Assembly (NCBI RefSeq): GCF_000149955.1 | Contig: NC_030992.1 | Span: forward strand, 1,395,073-1,459,072 | Direction of reading: 5' to 3' | Length of the DNA stretch: 64,000 bases | Origin: Fusarium oxysporum f. sp. lycopersici 4287 | Lineage: Eukaryota; Ascomycota; Sordariomycetes; Hypocreales; Nectriaceae | Shown here: positions 45,083 through 60,341 of the stretch, piece after piece | Numbering within the stretch: position 1 is the stretch's first letter | Layout of the letters: every line of letters begins with the position of its first letter | The notes under the pieces: generated by a model | What the model was told of the DNA's origin: nothing | The model's database searches: none | The model's input: the letters and a program-made list of their open reading frames with translations, nothing else | Program-made: the position numbers and the translations under genes

Positions 45083-46273
45083 ATGAGGCCCATTCTTCTT
45101 GCCGGGCACGAGCGTGCGCTCACCCAGATCAGGTATGTCTGAGTCGTGTTCTGTCCCTATACATCTGTGTTATAGTCACAAGGAAGTGGAGGGAGAATAT
45201 CTCACTTTTTATAAAGCTTGGGAACAACTTCGCCGGCATCCTCGACTAACCTCGCTCTACAGATTCAACAAAGATGGCGACCTCATCTTCTCCGTCGCAA
45301 AGGATCAGCAAATCTGCGCCTGGTTCTCCCACAACGGCGAGCGACTTGGAACCTACCACGGCCACGTCGGTGCCATCTGGACAGTCGATGTTAACCCCAC
45401 CTCAACCATGATCGCCTCTGGTTCTGCCGACAACACCATCCGTCTCTGGGAAGTCAAGACTGGCCGCCTCATCAAGACCTGGGAGTTCCCCACCGCCGTC
45501 AAGCGAGTCGAGTTCAACGAAGATGCCACCAAGTTGCTGGGAGTTACTGAGAAGCGAATGGGTTACCTCTCTAACATCGTCGTCATCGACATCAACCCCG
45601 ATCTCAACGCTGAGCAGACCGACGAGAAGGCTCTCACTATTGTTTGCGACGAGAGCAAGGCCACCGTTGCTGGCTGGAGTGCTCTCAGCAAGTACATCAT
45701 CGCCGGCCATGAGGATGGTAGCGTGAGCCGATACGATGCCAAGACCGGTGATCTTCTCGACAACGTTCCCGTCCATGAACTCAACCAGCCCATTGTCGAT
45801 CTCCAGTGGTCTCCCGACCGTACCTACTTTATCACCGCATGCAAGGACAAGACTGCCAAGGTATGTCAGATCAGACTATCCCATATGGCAAATACTAATC
45901 TTTGAAGCTCATCTCTGCCCGCGATCTCGAGGTCCTCAAGACCTATACAGCCGACACACCCCTTAATAGTGCCACTATCACCCCCAAAAAGGAATTCGTC
46001 ATCCTCGGTGGTGGTCAGGCCGCTATGGATGTTACCCGAACTTCTGCCCGTCAGGGTAAGTTCGAGGCTCGTTTCTATCACAAGATCTTCGAGGACGAGA
46101 TTGGTCGTGTGCGAGGTCACTTCGGTCCTCTGAACACTGTCGCTGCCGATCCCACAGGCAAGAGCTACGCCAGCGGCGGAGAGGACGGATACGTGCGAGT
46201 TCACCACTTCGACAAGGGCTACTTCGACTTCAACTACGAGGTTGAGAGGGAACGAATCAACCGAATGCAGTAG
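45083..46273 (+). CDS. TIF34: Translation initiation factor eIF3 subunit i (Tif34)
   Basis: A WD40 beta-propeller subunit of eIF3, which scaffolds the eIF3b-g module on the 40S ribosome. Three exons (45083-45132, 45263-45860, 45908-46273) give 1,014 nt, or 337 aa, the family's usual length. The first exon reads [17 protein letters not shown], the hallmark eIF3i start. WD repeats are visible: [40 protein letters not shown] with [54 protein letters not shown], and near the end [20 protein letters not shown] with [12 protein letters not shown]. The C-terminus ([12 protein letters not shown]) is the eIF3i tail that contacts eIF3b. Introns have GTATGT donors. It is divergent from C1-THF synthase. 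Confidence 0.97.
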
Positions 46274-46827
46274 ATGCGTTCTTTTCCTGTGTGCTTGCAT
46301 AGTACGGCGTTTGGGGGACAAACAAATAAATGTTTTTGTTCAAATGGGGCAAAAAATAAACGGGAGCTGGACGTGATGGAAAGAGAATTGGGTGTGTAAG
46401 GGGAGATAAGAGGTTGACAAATGGGCTTGTAATTCTTACCATCTCTCCAGGGTTTAAGGAAAGGTCGAAATGCACGATTGATCACGTTTCTACGACTTAC
46501 ATCCGTCATCCTTATGATCATGCAATCACGAACATCATGGTTCGCTACTTCACAGCACGTCGAGTTGAAGATATCAAGGAGGCAATCAGTCAGATGGTTC
46601 TTCTGCTCAAGTAACTGTCTTCATTCTACTATCAGCCATTCTCACGCCTGTATTCCCACCCGCCGAGGCATCGTGTGATGCATTTTCTGGCCCCTGGTAC
46701 AAACAGCCATGCTAGATTAAGCAAATACGTACACATTGGCTTCTCTTATAAGTCCTCAAAGCAACCAAACGCCAAAAAAGTCTATCCCTTTGCCCACCCA
46801 GCATACTAAAGGCAATTCCATATTCCC
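46274..46827. terminator. Convergent 3' region of eIF3i and ISWI genes
   Basis: A 554-bp gap between convergent stop codons, holding both 3' untranslated regions. AATAAA-like words occur at 46326-46331 and 46355-46360 in the plus strand after eIF3i. No gene is supported. Confidence 0.5.
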
Positions 46828-49800
46828 TCACTTCTTTTTACCTTTCTTGCCCTTGGCAGAACCTCCTGCGGATACGGTAGAGGCAACACTAGATGCTCTT
46901 GATGGAGTGGCGGAGCTATTCTTGCTAGACTTGACGGACTTGACATTATCGAGTGCCTTGTTCTGTAAAATATGTTAGTCATAGACGATGCACAACATTA
47001 GTTATTGACTCACCTTGACGCCGTTTTTGGCCTTCTTCTTTGCTGGTGCCATACCAAGAATGCTATCTTCGTCATTCTCATCGTCAGGCTCTCGCTTGGA
47101 TTTTCCATTCACTCCGTTCGAGCCACGAGCAGGGACGTCTTCGAACTCTTTAACAATAGTAGTGATCAAAGTAGTGCATCGACGAGATAGCTCAATTGGT
47201 GTTCGACTGAGAAAGAACCAGTCAAATCGGAACAGAGGCGACTCTCTAATGTCGTCTCGCATCTTTTCGTAAAGACCTTCCGAATCAATGCCATATCGAT
47301 CAAGTAGAACCAAAAGGAATCGGTCCTCTTCTTCAGTGTAAACCTTCTTGTTGGTAGTCGACACAGAATAGTTGATCTTGAGCTGCTGCAGAGGGACTCG
47401 ATACTGTTGCATCTTCTTTCTCAAGAGCTTTTGGTGATGGCCAATACGCCGAGTCCGCTCCTCGCCATCTTCGATAGTCTTGATGTATTTGGGGTAGTCG
47501 GCGATCTCGGTATAGCGTTGCCAAAAGACCTTTGCATAAGCCTTGATTTCTGGGGCTGACTTGCTGTCGATCTCGTTAGAGATGCCTTCGTAGTCAGTTC
47601 GCCCGTATTTGCCTGATCCGTTGACAAATTGCTGAAAGTCCCGTTTGTTCCAGTCTCCAAAACCTTGTAGCGATAACTTCTCTTTTTCCTCCCTCTCTTC
47701 CTCAGTCAAAGGTGTAGCATTGTCAATCTCCTGCTGGTCGAGGGCTCTTTCGGCCTCTCGCTCTTCAAGATTTTCTTCGTCACCGTCAGGTAGAGGAACC
47801 TTATACCCAATTTCCTTCCGATAGTAAGCAGTCTCCCTATCTTGGAGATCTCGCAGGCGTGGGGGGTAAAATTGGTAGTCATGAACAGGAACTTGCTTTG
47901 GTGCTCGGGGTGCCTTTGGCTTAGCATCGGCCTTGGGGTTGGGATACATAGTTTGTCGGAAGTACTTATCCATCGAGTATGACTGTTCCTTTCGCTCTCG
48001 CTTGGCCGGGTTGATCCAGGTCATGTTGATGTTCTTCTTTGTGTTGGCAAAGTTCTCGCCATTCCATTCGTAGGCAGACTCTGAGGTGAACTTTTGCAGA
48101 TCATCGATTCCCAGCTTCTCATATTTTGCGTTCAGCTCCTTTGTTCGGTTTTCGCCTTTTGCAAGGATCTCGTCGATATCGTCATCACCAACTTCGCCGT
48201 CCTTGGAGGCCATATTGCCGGTAGGTCCCTTAGACTGAAAGACCTTCTCAGCACCGTGCTGGATCATGGAAAGAAGCTCGTCCTTGTTGGCTGCAGCTTT
48301 AGCGGCTTGTTGGGCACGGCCTTGCTGGATAACCAGTTGATCTAGTCGTAGCTTCTGGGCAGCTCTCTCCAAAACCTTTTCTTCGATGGCGTTATCCGTG
48401 ACAAATCTGTATACAACAACCTGTTTAGTCTGGCCAATACGATGGGCTCGATCCATAGCCTGAAGATCAGCTTGAGGATTCCAATCACTGTCATAGAGAA
48501 TAACAATGTCGGCAGTTGTCAAGTTAATGCCCAGACCACCGGCACGTGTTGTGAGGAGGAAGACAAACTTCTCCGAACCAGGTTTGTTGTATTCGTCAAT
48601 GGCAGCAATTCGATCTTCATGTGCTGTGCCACCATCGATTCGACAATATTTGTACTCTCGGAAGACACAATAGTCTTCGAGAATATCCAATAATCGGCTC
48701 ATTTGAGAGAAGATGAGAACGCGACTTCCCTGCTTCTGGAGCCGCTTGAGGAGCTTGTCAAGGACTGCCATCTTGCCAGCGTTGTAAACCAAATGCTCAT
48801 CGGTTGTGTAAGGTGGTCCTGGCTCGGCGCCTTCGAACAGATAGGGGTGGTTACAGCATTTTCGAAGCTGCATCACGATATTGAGTAGTCGTGTCTTTGA
48901 CTCTCGTTTGCCACCGGCGCCGTTAACAGCATCAATATCTTTCTCCAGAATCTTCTGATACCATTTAATCTGCATCTCCGACATGCCAAGATAAACATTG
49001 ACCTCTTTCTTGGGCAACAGACTCTTCTCCACGTCACTCTTCACGCGGCGCAGTAAGAAGGGGCGGAGGACTTTGTGTAGTTGTTGTACGACCGTGTCTT
49101 GATCGCGGTCTTGACCAGAGAACCACTGATCAAAGGCTTCAGCGTCGCCGAAAACATCGGGTAGCAAGAAATTCAGTAGAGCCCAGAGTTCATGCAGGTT
49201 GTTTTGTAACGGTGTGCCAGTAATAAGTAATCGGTTTCTGGAGGAGAACAATCGGATAACCTGTGACAGTGATGACTCTTCGTTCTTGATACGATGCGCC
49301 TAGATATTCGTTAGCTGATGAAGCTCTCAATTATTCCAAAAACCACATACTTCGTCGATGATGATGTACTCCCAAGCAAATTTCTTCAAATGCGCTTTCT
49401 CTCGAAGCACCATTTCGTAACTGGTAATGCAAACATCAAACTTCTCGTCAACAAGCCGATCGTTGATAAGGTTCTGTCGTTCATCTTTGGCACCCTGAAG
49501 CACCAAAACATCGACCTCGGGTGTCCATTTGGCAAACTCTCGCTTCCAGTTATCAAGCGTGGACTTGGGCACAATGACCAAGTGTGGCCCAGTAATGTCA
49601 AGGATGTGTCGCAAGTAGCCAAGAAATGAAATAGTTTGCAGAGTCTTTCCAAGACCCATTTCATCGGCAAGGATACCAGAAATACCATTCTCGTGCAGGG
49701 AAATCAGCCAATTGAGACCGGCAACCTGGTAGTCTCGCATGGTGCCGTGGACGAACGGAGGGGATTCTCGGAAGACCGTCTCAGCGGAGCCGCCGTGCTT

Positions 49801-50403
49801 CTCGTCTTTCAAGAGTTCGGCGTCTTCTTCAGCTTCGGTACGACGACGTCGCCCGCTCGTGGCGCCCCCTTGCCTTCCGGCACCCTTCTTGCCCCGCGCA
49901 GATTCGGCATTCTGTCGATCGATTTCGGTCATGATATCGCGAATCTTGGGGTCGGGGTTTGTCTCGATGAAATGGCGGAAGAGATCGGTCAGGCCGAGGA
50001 GGTATCGAAATCGACGAATGGTGTCATCTTCCTAGAGGTTCGATTAGATCATTTCGTATAATAGCCTTATCTTGGAGTGCGACATACCTTGGATTCGCCT
50101 AGCCGATCGTGCTTCTTTCCAAAAATGCTACGACGAAGTTGGTTGACTTCTGTGCGGCGCCTACGGCCATCCCCAGTAGGCTCTCCGGCGACGCTGCTAG
50201 CAGTAGTGCTAGGGTTCTCGGTATCAGTGTAGTCGGGAGTCTCGTCAACTTCCTTTACAACCCATCAGCACAAGCTCTCACCCACAAACGAACAAAACTT
50301 TGTGAACATGGCAACTCACCATCTCTTCTTCTTGTCGATGCTCCTGCGCGTCAGACATAGACGCGTCAGTATCGACAGCTTTGGCTCGAGAACGAGGCGC
50401 CAT
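46828..50403 (-). CDS. ISWI-type chromatin-remodelling ATPase
   Basis: A SNF2-family ATPase that slides nucleosomes. Five exons (50403-50320, 50252-50088, 50031-49351, 49299-47014, 46962-46828) give 3,351 nt, or 1,116 aa, the ISWI size. The N-terminus is acidic, then [19 protein letters not shown] (AutoN/NTR region). Helicase lobe 1 has [31 protein letters not shown] (Walker A), [14 protein letters not shown] and DEAH, the last split by an intron after DE. Lobe 2 has [33 protein letters not shown] and [21 protein letters not shown]. The HAND domain lies around [23 protein letters not shown] ([21 protein letters not shown]) and SLIDE ([17 protein letters not shown] to [14 protein letters not shown]) follow. 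The Lys/Ser-rich tail is completed by the last exon. HAND-SANT-SLIDE separates it from Chd1, Ino80 and Snf2. I cannot say whether it matches yeast Isw1 or Isw2; most filamentous fungi have a single ISWI. Confidence 0.96.
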
Positions 50404-51264
50404 TGCGAGTCGAGTTTAGGATAAACCTCTTTACGCGACTGGCGTCCAGAAGACGCGTTTCGATAGCTTGCAATGTGAAACACAAGTCAATGCAAGTAGT
50501 CTGTTGGCTCTTGTAGCGTATTTTGTGTATTTTGAGGGGTATGTGATGTATTTAACACAGCCACGTCGCTTGAATGTTTGGAAAAGAAAGTGTAAATGCT
50601 GTTGCGAAGGTGTTGGCGGGTAGAATCTAAACGGTCACCTCGAAGGGGGCCAATCTGGGCTAGCGGCGTGCATAGACCCTTGTAAATGGCGGTGGGCCCC
50701 ACGATGCTGCAAGGGAAGAAAGGATATTCCGATAGTTTTTAACGACGTCACTTTGTCTTACTGGTTTTGTGTAAGGAAGTCGCTGTGAATTCGAAAACAA
50801 CCAGATTGATTATCCTAAGGTGATCTTATCCTATAGACTCGTACAAGTACGTGATCGAAAGAGACTCTGGTAAGTTTGTTGAAACGCAATTCTGAGGGTT
50901 GTATCAAGTCACGTGGTTGGAATCCCCCCCCACATCTACAGGTACCGACCCCTCGGTTAGTGCCGTCCATCAGGCTCTGCCCATGCTCCGTTGGAGTGGA
51001 TGACCTGGGCAAACGCTTCGTGACCCCAACCTTTACCTTGCCCAACTGTCTTTGAAATCATAGCTCTTCAGGAGCAACATACCCAACTTATCTGACTCTG
51101 GTGTACCGCGAATACATAGCATTTTCTCTCCGATCTAGGAGCCTCTTCTGATACCAATACTACTCCCCTCTGACCATCAAGTAAGGCGATTTCCCCCTTG
51201 ACATTTTCAAACATATCTGACTCTTCGTTTCCAGTTTTCCACATCCCTTCGTCGCTTAATCACG
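50404..51264. promoter_or_regulatory. Divergent promoter region
   Basis: An 861-bp stretch between the divergent ISWI start (minus) and the HAPSTR1-like start (plus). The 150 bp before 51265 are pyrimidine-rich, as in a leader, and may hold a leader intron (GTAAGGCG near 51181, TTTCCAG near 51234). No gene supported. Confidence 0.45.
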
Positions 51265-51996
51265 ATGGAGCCTATGAGGGGCGTCTCTGGTAGCATGGGC
51301 AAGCAACCTGCTCAACAAGAAAGCCCTGAACAACTCCTCGATGTCTTCAAGGCAGCCGCCTTGTCGGTGACCAAGCTCTACAAGATCTCAGCTGCAGGAC
51401 AGTCAAAGGCACGTGCCGATGGATATCAGGATTGCCTCGATGACCTCCTACAATTCTTGGATAAAGAGGGCATGGGTCTGGGTGATGGAGAAGGATGGAA
51501 GATCCGGAAATGGGCAACAGAAAGACTCGATGGGCGTGAAAGCAGCTCTCTGAACACTGAGAGTGAGGACGAGGTCGACAAAGCAGAAACAGCCTCGTCA
51601 CCTGAACTCACTCGAACGGCTATCCCTCCGCATCCGGCGAACCAAGTGCGAACCGACTCCGCACCACCGAGTATTCCTCCTGTTGCCGAACAGCCTACGC
51701 CGATAGTCGTCCCGTCTCAAGACAACTTCACCTTCCAGTCTTCACACCCGTACCCGAATATCGCTACTCTGGACCTGTCTGACTCAAGACCTCACGATGA
51801 CGTGCCTGCTCCCACACGACCAACGAAAACTAGGCTTGCGGGTGGTCCGAGTCGATCTTGCCCGAGAGGTCCGGGACATTTGGTACAGCGGGCTGGTAGC
51901 AAGCGCAAGTTGAACTTTGAGGAAATATTCGATCTCGGCAGTTTAAGCGGAAAGGATCCTTTCGAAAAGGGGGGGAAGCGTGGTCGACATGCTTGA
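51265..51996 (+). CDS. HAPSTR1/C16orf72-like protein
   Basis: A single-exon 243-aa protein. Residues about 20-95 form a helical block with LLDVFKAAALSVTKLYKISA, then KARADGYQDCLDDLLQFLDKEG, GDGEGWKIRKWATERLDGR. This resembles the conserved region of the C16orf72/HAPSTR1 family, which in animals acts in stress signalling with the ubiquitin ligase HUWE1. The remaining 150 residues are disordered, rich in Ser/Pro/Thr, with a short C-terminal motif (GSKRKLNFEEIFDLG) that includes a basic, probably nuclear, patch. The ATG is the first in frame after the pyrimidine-rich leader. Family assignment is from memory of the motif pattern and is moderate, but the gene itself is secure. Confidence 0.7.
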   Translation: MEPMRGVSGSMGKQPAQQESPEQLLDVFKAAALSVTKLYKISAAGQSKARADGYQDCLDDLLQFLDKEGMGLGDGEGWKIRKWATERLDGRESSSLNTESEDEVDKAETASSPELTRTAIPPHPANQVRTDSAPPSIPPVAEQPTPIVVPSQDNFTFQSSHPYPNIATLDLSDSRPHDDVPAPTRPTKTRLAGGPSRSCPRGPGHLVQRAGSKRKLNFEEIFDLGSLSGKDPFEKGGKRGRHA

Positions 51997-52898
51997 TTAT
52001 CCAGCGAGATCATCACGTTTCCTTATCTCTACACACAACAACATGAAGCATATTTGTCTCGGAGCACTGGGTACTAGATGGATGGGATGGAACGAGGCAT
52101 GTTTACAGACGGACGCATTGACTAGCGAAGAGCATGGGCGGCGTTTGGAGGACGTAACGATTGCATTTGAGGGTGTCTGGTTTTCATTTTGTGTCTGGCG
52201 ATTGCCACATTTTCCATAACACGATAAATTTGATGATGATGATTCTCTAGCTATTCCTTCTGAACCAACGAAACTTCTTGCATGGTTGTATGTGACTGGT
52301 CATTCTATCATGGTACATGGCAAAGCCCTATGACTTACTAGGTCGAAGGGTCGATGATAGAGAAACAGCCAGATTGCTTCATAATCATATGTAGAATCCT
52401 AAGGTATCTATCATTTGCTCTCACGGCTCCAACTTGTCGGGTTATCTTCGGTCCGAGACTTACCAAAGGAACATCAGAGCTTTGGACTGACTTGCAGGGA
52501 ACTTTCATGCAGCCTGAGACTCAGGATAGGCGCTAGATGAAAGGTACAATTGGTAGCTGCGTACCCCGGCCTTGACCTCATTAATCGTGCATTTTTGTCG
52601 TTCGCGAACTTTTAAACCTCTTCGCGCTTTTCTTTTCTTATACCTGTGTTGTTACTTCTTTTATCCCACTTGCATCGCGAAAGGTTTGTTTCCACAAAGG
52701 TACATATTTTTTCTTCTTTTTCTGGCATTCAACGTTGCACTATTTTGCCCCTTCATACAATGATGTCAAGGCTGTGTTGAACGATTGCGCATTGTTCATT
52801 CGCTCCTCTCAACAGCCATCCAGCCTTTTACTGACACTGATTCACGTAGAAGTATCACGCGCGAAAGACACTACTAGCTTTCCTTCAAATTAGTCAAC
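51997..52898. other. Tandem gap upstream of the Pab2-like gene
   Basis: About 0.9 kb between two plus-strand genes. It starts with the 3' flank of the HAPSTR1-like gene. The T/C-rich stretch from 52570 to 52760 looks like the promoter and leader of the Pab2-like gene. No gene supported. Confidence 0.45.
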
Positions 52899-53625
52899 AT
52901 GTCGGATTCTGGCAAGCAAGACGAGAAGCCTACGGGCGAGCACGAGATCGATCATGACCGCGAGCACGATAATGAACATGAGCAAGGAACTGAGATGTCA
53001 GGGGCTGAGGAGGTGTGTTAGGCGCGCAAAGAGGTGGATTTGAGAAGGAAACTGACGCCACACCCTTAGGAAGAAATCACTGCCATGAAGCGCCGCGTGG
53101 CAGAGATGGAAGAGGAGGCCAAGAAGCTTCGCGAAATGCAAGCAACTCTGGAGCAGCAATCTGCGGACCTTGCGGATGACAAGGAATCCATCGATGCGCG
53201 CAGTATCTTTGTTGGCAACGTCGATTATTCAGCCTCGCCTGAAGATATCCAGAGTCACTTCCAGAGCTGCGGCTCCATCAACCGAGTGACCATTCTTCTT
53301 GATAAGTTCACAGGTCAACCGAAGGGGTATGTTGGCACGCGGGAGCTTTTTAAGCATTACTAACATATCGCTCTGTAGCTACGCCTATGTCGAGTTCACC
53401 GAGCCGAGTTTGGTCGCCCAGGCTCTTGTCCTCAACGAGAGTGTCTTCAAGGGCCGCAACATCAAAGTGACCCCCAAGCGTACCAATGTCCCTGGCATGA
53501 GCCGTGGACGTGGTCGCGGTGGGTTCCGCGGTGGCCGAGGCTTTCATGGCCGAGGCAACTTCCCTCGCGGTGGTGGTTATCGCGGTGGCTACCGTGGTCG
53601 CGGACGAGGTTTCGCCCCCTACTAG
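52899..53625 (+). CDS. PABPN1/Pab2-like nuclear poly(A)-binding protein
   Basis: A 205-aa protein from three exons (52899-53012, 53070-53326, 53379-53625) totalling 618 nt. It has the classic PABPN1 order. First comes an acidic N-terminus, then a coiled coil ([20 protein letters not shown] and on to LEQQSADL). A single RRM follows at about 75-150: [20 protein letters not shown] (RNP2) and [10 protein letters not shown] (RNP1, split by intron 2), ending [16 protein letters not shown]. An Arg/Gly-rich tail ([13 protein letters not shown]) ends FAPY and is a likely arginine-methylation target. Relatives: human PABPN1, S. pombe Pab2, S. cerevisiae Sgn1/Rbp29. They act in poly(A) tail control and nuclear RNA decay. 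Intron 2 shows a canonical ACTAAC branch site about 20 nt before its TAG. Confidence 0.93.
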
Positions 53626-56525
53626 GAGCAGGGAGGCACTTTGCCCATGGGACATGGTCGACGATCTGAGCAACCTAGGCCTTTCGAGATCGAAGTTGAG
53701 GAATCTCACGGGCTTGAAAGCAACCCCTACTTGCATGGATATGTTGGCCTGTGATGGAACAGTTTCTGTCCATTTCTTTCCTCGATCTTAGGGCTGTGGT
53801 AATAAGGAGAAGGGTGCTTTACTAGCAGAGAAGGAACAGTGTAATACTATCAATTATCCGGGAACAGGAAAACACACAGATAGCCAAGAACACCAAGGGA
53901 AGGGATAGGAGTTCCGGTCTTGACTTATCTTTCGTCTTAGCAAAATCACAGTAATCCGTCAATAACTATTCCTATCATCAACTCAGTGCGAACTTTACCT
54001 GAAATCTGCCTGAGCAATCATATCAGCTATTTTAAGTATAACTAGGTTAGGGTGCCTATTCTAAGCAGCATCGAATATGTAGATCCGTAGGAGGCTTAGA
54101 GTAGTGACATGTTGCCACGCGTTGCTTCATATGCGTGTGAGGCCGCCCGTGTGATACCCCCACATCAGTTCGTGCCAAGGCTTGGATATTGGCGGAAATG
54201 ACTGTGATTGCAATGAGACAAATCTGGTGTCAGGGTGCATAATAAAGGAAGATCTGACATCTCACTGAAGATCGGCAAGCTAAGCTAATTCTTTGGGCAA
54301 TCTGGCAATCCACGAGATTATATACGGTTTACCCTACAGCTTGAGCTTTATGCGCTCTCAACGCAAAAATGTTACTGATCACGTAGTCACACCATCTTGT
54401 ATTGATGCAACTGGCGTTTTCGTTCATACGTAGTTAATTCGGTTTCCCAAGGCTTCTTCTTAGGCCTGATGTTCTTGCTAAGCTACTGAAGCTGGTATTG
54501 AGCAACCCCATATATTGTACACCCATACCACTCTACGTATTGCAAATGTGATACTCCTCGCGCAATATGCTATAATTAAATGTTTATCATAGCATGGCTA
54601 GGACATAAGTCGTCATTCTCGACTACCCCAGATTACAGATGCTGTTCCTGATGTGTAGTGTCAACGCAATCAACAAGGTATCATTGACGTTTTGCCTGTG
54701 GCTCAGCGGTTGCCCAGTCACAGAGGTGCAAATACTGTAAATAATCAAGTCATGTACGAAATTACGGCTGAAGGCGAAGTTTGGGCGTAGAAGAGGGAAA
54801 TTTAGAAAGGAACACATCGGATCCTGTGGCACATGTGTGTATGGAGCATGTTTCAAATTGTATCCTGATAAATGCAGACTTTTGATATCCATGATTCCCC
54901 ATGTTGACCAGTCTTTAAGCCCAAGCAACGACCTAGCTGCAAGGCATCACAACCCTGCTTAAGCGCCCGATGTTGACTAGGTGCCTGACGAAAGCTGTGC
55001 CGGTAAGCCGTACGCCGCAATTAGGCTCAGAACATCTGTTCACAAACCATTACAGGTGACTGAGATTATGATTCATAGCGGCACCGTCGCTTTCTTTACT
55101 GCCGAGGTTGTACGAAATACGTCGTAAAGCGCAGCCGTGGATTCCGCAACCTAAGGTAGGTAGATGTCATAAGCATTATTTGACAATTTCTCAGCCAAAG
55201 TGGCAACAAAATACTGGAGCTTTTGAACACCTTTGAAATCATTGCTCAGCCTAGCAAGTAACTAGAACGTGTGAGAGCTCTAGAATTAGGCAATATTGGA
55301 TAGATGCCTTGTATCAAAGTACACAAGTCGATTCTGGAACGTTCATCTTTAATCGTGGGTTTCATAAGAAACGTTCAAAGGAGCGGAGGCAAAAGAACCT
55401 CTTGGTTACCAACCAGCCACTAACATAAGGTAATATCGGGTCGTCTAGTCATCTGTAGGCCTCCCCATTGCAGCCCACTAAAAGGCCCGGATACAGAATA
55501 CAGGGTGTACTAAAGAGCACGGGCTAACCAAGGATGTAAGAAAAAATAGGAACTTGATCCTAAGAGACAAAAAGATATGTGTTAAGCTTAGTAGAAGCTT
55601 ATGAGGACTTTGGATAAGTCCATTTTGGCACCCTATTTTGAGGACGGATGCTTTCTTGCTCCCTGGCTGATGGGGTAGGTCCCATTGGAAGGGTTCCTTT
55701 GATCTTGGTAATATAGGCACTTGGTGAGCTGCCTTTTGTTGCTTGGTGAAGTGTCTAATAAAGTGCTGGATTTAAGTATGGTTGTAGTATATATTCTACA
55801 CTTGCATGGACTTAGAGGAGCACGACTACCGTGTTATAAAACTCATGCACGTAGCAGCTACATAACAAACAAGTTGCCAGGACTAACAATCAAAAGAGTA
55901 CCCCCACCGACTGCACCCCAGCCCATGAAACCGTACTCGAGTTACAAGGCTCCAAGGTTACTCAGGCCAGGTCGGGTCGATTGATTATCCTTCTAGCATC
56001 ATCAACGCCAACCACGAGACAGAGAGTATATTGAGACTGAACCCACACAAAACAGTTCGTGGCGATCAACTCTATCTACGAGCCTGTCTCTCACCATTTG
56101 CCGTCGCTAATTCACAAATAATATTATCAGCTCAATTACAGCAACGTGGTTTGTCTTGCTTTGCTTCTCACAACAGCCTCAGGATCACTACTCCTACCCT
56201 GGATCTTCCCGTTCCGGCCGCTGTCGTTCTCGCTCTGGAAGCGGGGAGCCCGTGTCTTGGCCTTAGCCTCTCAGTCTTGGGTCTTTTGGGCCGCCCGTGC
56301 ACAGCCTCAACCTCCCCCCATTGCCCCAAACCAAGCGTCGTCAACTTTCTTCAGTGAACCCTTCAACCTCCACTGATCACGTTCCGCGAGCGCCTTCCAC
56401 GACAAGGCTTCATTGCATTTGTCTGGCTCCGAACCTATTTCTACTTTTCACCTCAGAAATATCGATTATTATCATTGTCGTCGCTGTGACTTAGTCCCTC
56501 GCTGCGCAGCGCAAGAGGTGACACC
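53626..56525. other. Long intergenic region upstream of the Rsp5 gene
   Basis: About 2.9 kb with no supported gene. 53.9-55.6 kb is AT-richer and featureless to my eye. From about 56100 to 56520 the sequence becomes pyrimidine-rich and looks like a transcribed leader of the Rsp5 gene. It contains several ATGs, including one opening a 108-codon frame at 56031, so upstream open frames are possible. Confidence 0.4.
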
Positions 56526-59353
<2,828 letters not shown>

Positions 59354-60341
59354 ACGATAACGACATTACTTTCAGCAGGGACACTGAACTGGAAAGGGTT
59401 AAACTGCACTCAGTTGTACTGCTGTGTAGTTTCCGCGAGACAGCGACTTCTTTGTCTGCCCCCATAGGGAACCCCCTCGCTAACATGCACGAACTTTTGG
59501 GTATTTGCTTCAGTCCCAAGAGTGGACAGACCTGGGTCGTTTGGCGCTGGTGGGATTAATTTGCCTTCAACATGCGATGCAACACTTGCTTCTCCCTGAC
59601 AGCCCAGTAAATAGACGATTTAACAGAACTCGAGTGTTGCTGTTTTCACAGACGCACCTTGTGATCTGTTTCGTAAGGAAGCATTGGCAGGCATTGTGGA
59701 ATTACCGGGCATACGCCGGGATAGACGAGTTCTTGGATGTGATGATGCTTGACAGACGAAGAAAAAAAGAGAAACTGTACTTAGCTATGTATTACGTGTG
59801 ACGTCGGTAGTGGCACCGAAGCCAGCATGGATGGGCTGGAAGTTTAAGAAGAAGGATAAGGTTATAGCGCTTCATTTCAACTACTTATCATATATATCAC
59901 TTTCACTACCTACCTTGTTTTCTGAACGTATTTGCCTTAGCTGTCTTATGACTAATCTCAAACACCTTTGCATATCGGGCAGAGCCTATGCCAGTAAAAC
60001 TTACGAAAACGAATGCACACATAATGACTCAATAGACCAATTTTGGGCTTATTTGATTTCTAATTATTGCAGTGCCCTCGCAAGACCGACCACCCCCTTA
60101 TTTGGGCCCCTTGTATCAGCCGAACCTGGCTGCATCTTGATGAACAAAAGCATTGGAAAGCCGCCCAATCAAACCAAAATACTGAAAAAGAAAAAAGAAA
60201 ATATATGCGGAATGAACAACCGTTCCGCATTATTATACATGGTTGACACCGTCCTCCTTCCCATCACTTCGCCGGAATTCTGGCGGCGTTCCAAAGTCTT
60301 CCAAACCCTCCTTGCTACTGACAAATTCTGGTGGGAAGTCT
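59354..60341. terminator. Convergent 3' region of the Rsp5 and Hrp1-like genes
   Basis: About 1 kb between convergent stop codons. It must hold both 3' untranslated regions. A 200-residue plus frame (59798-60400) overlaps the coding end of the neighbour and has no family features. Confidence 0.45.
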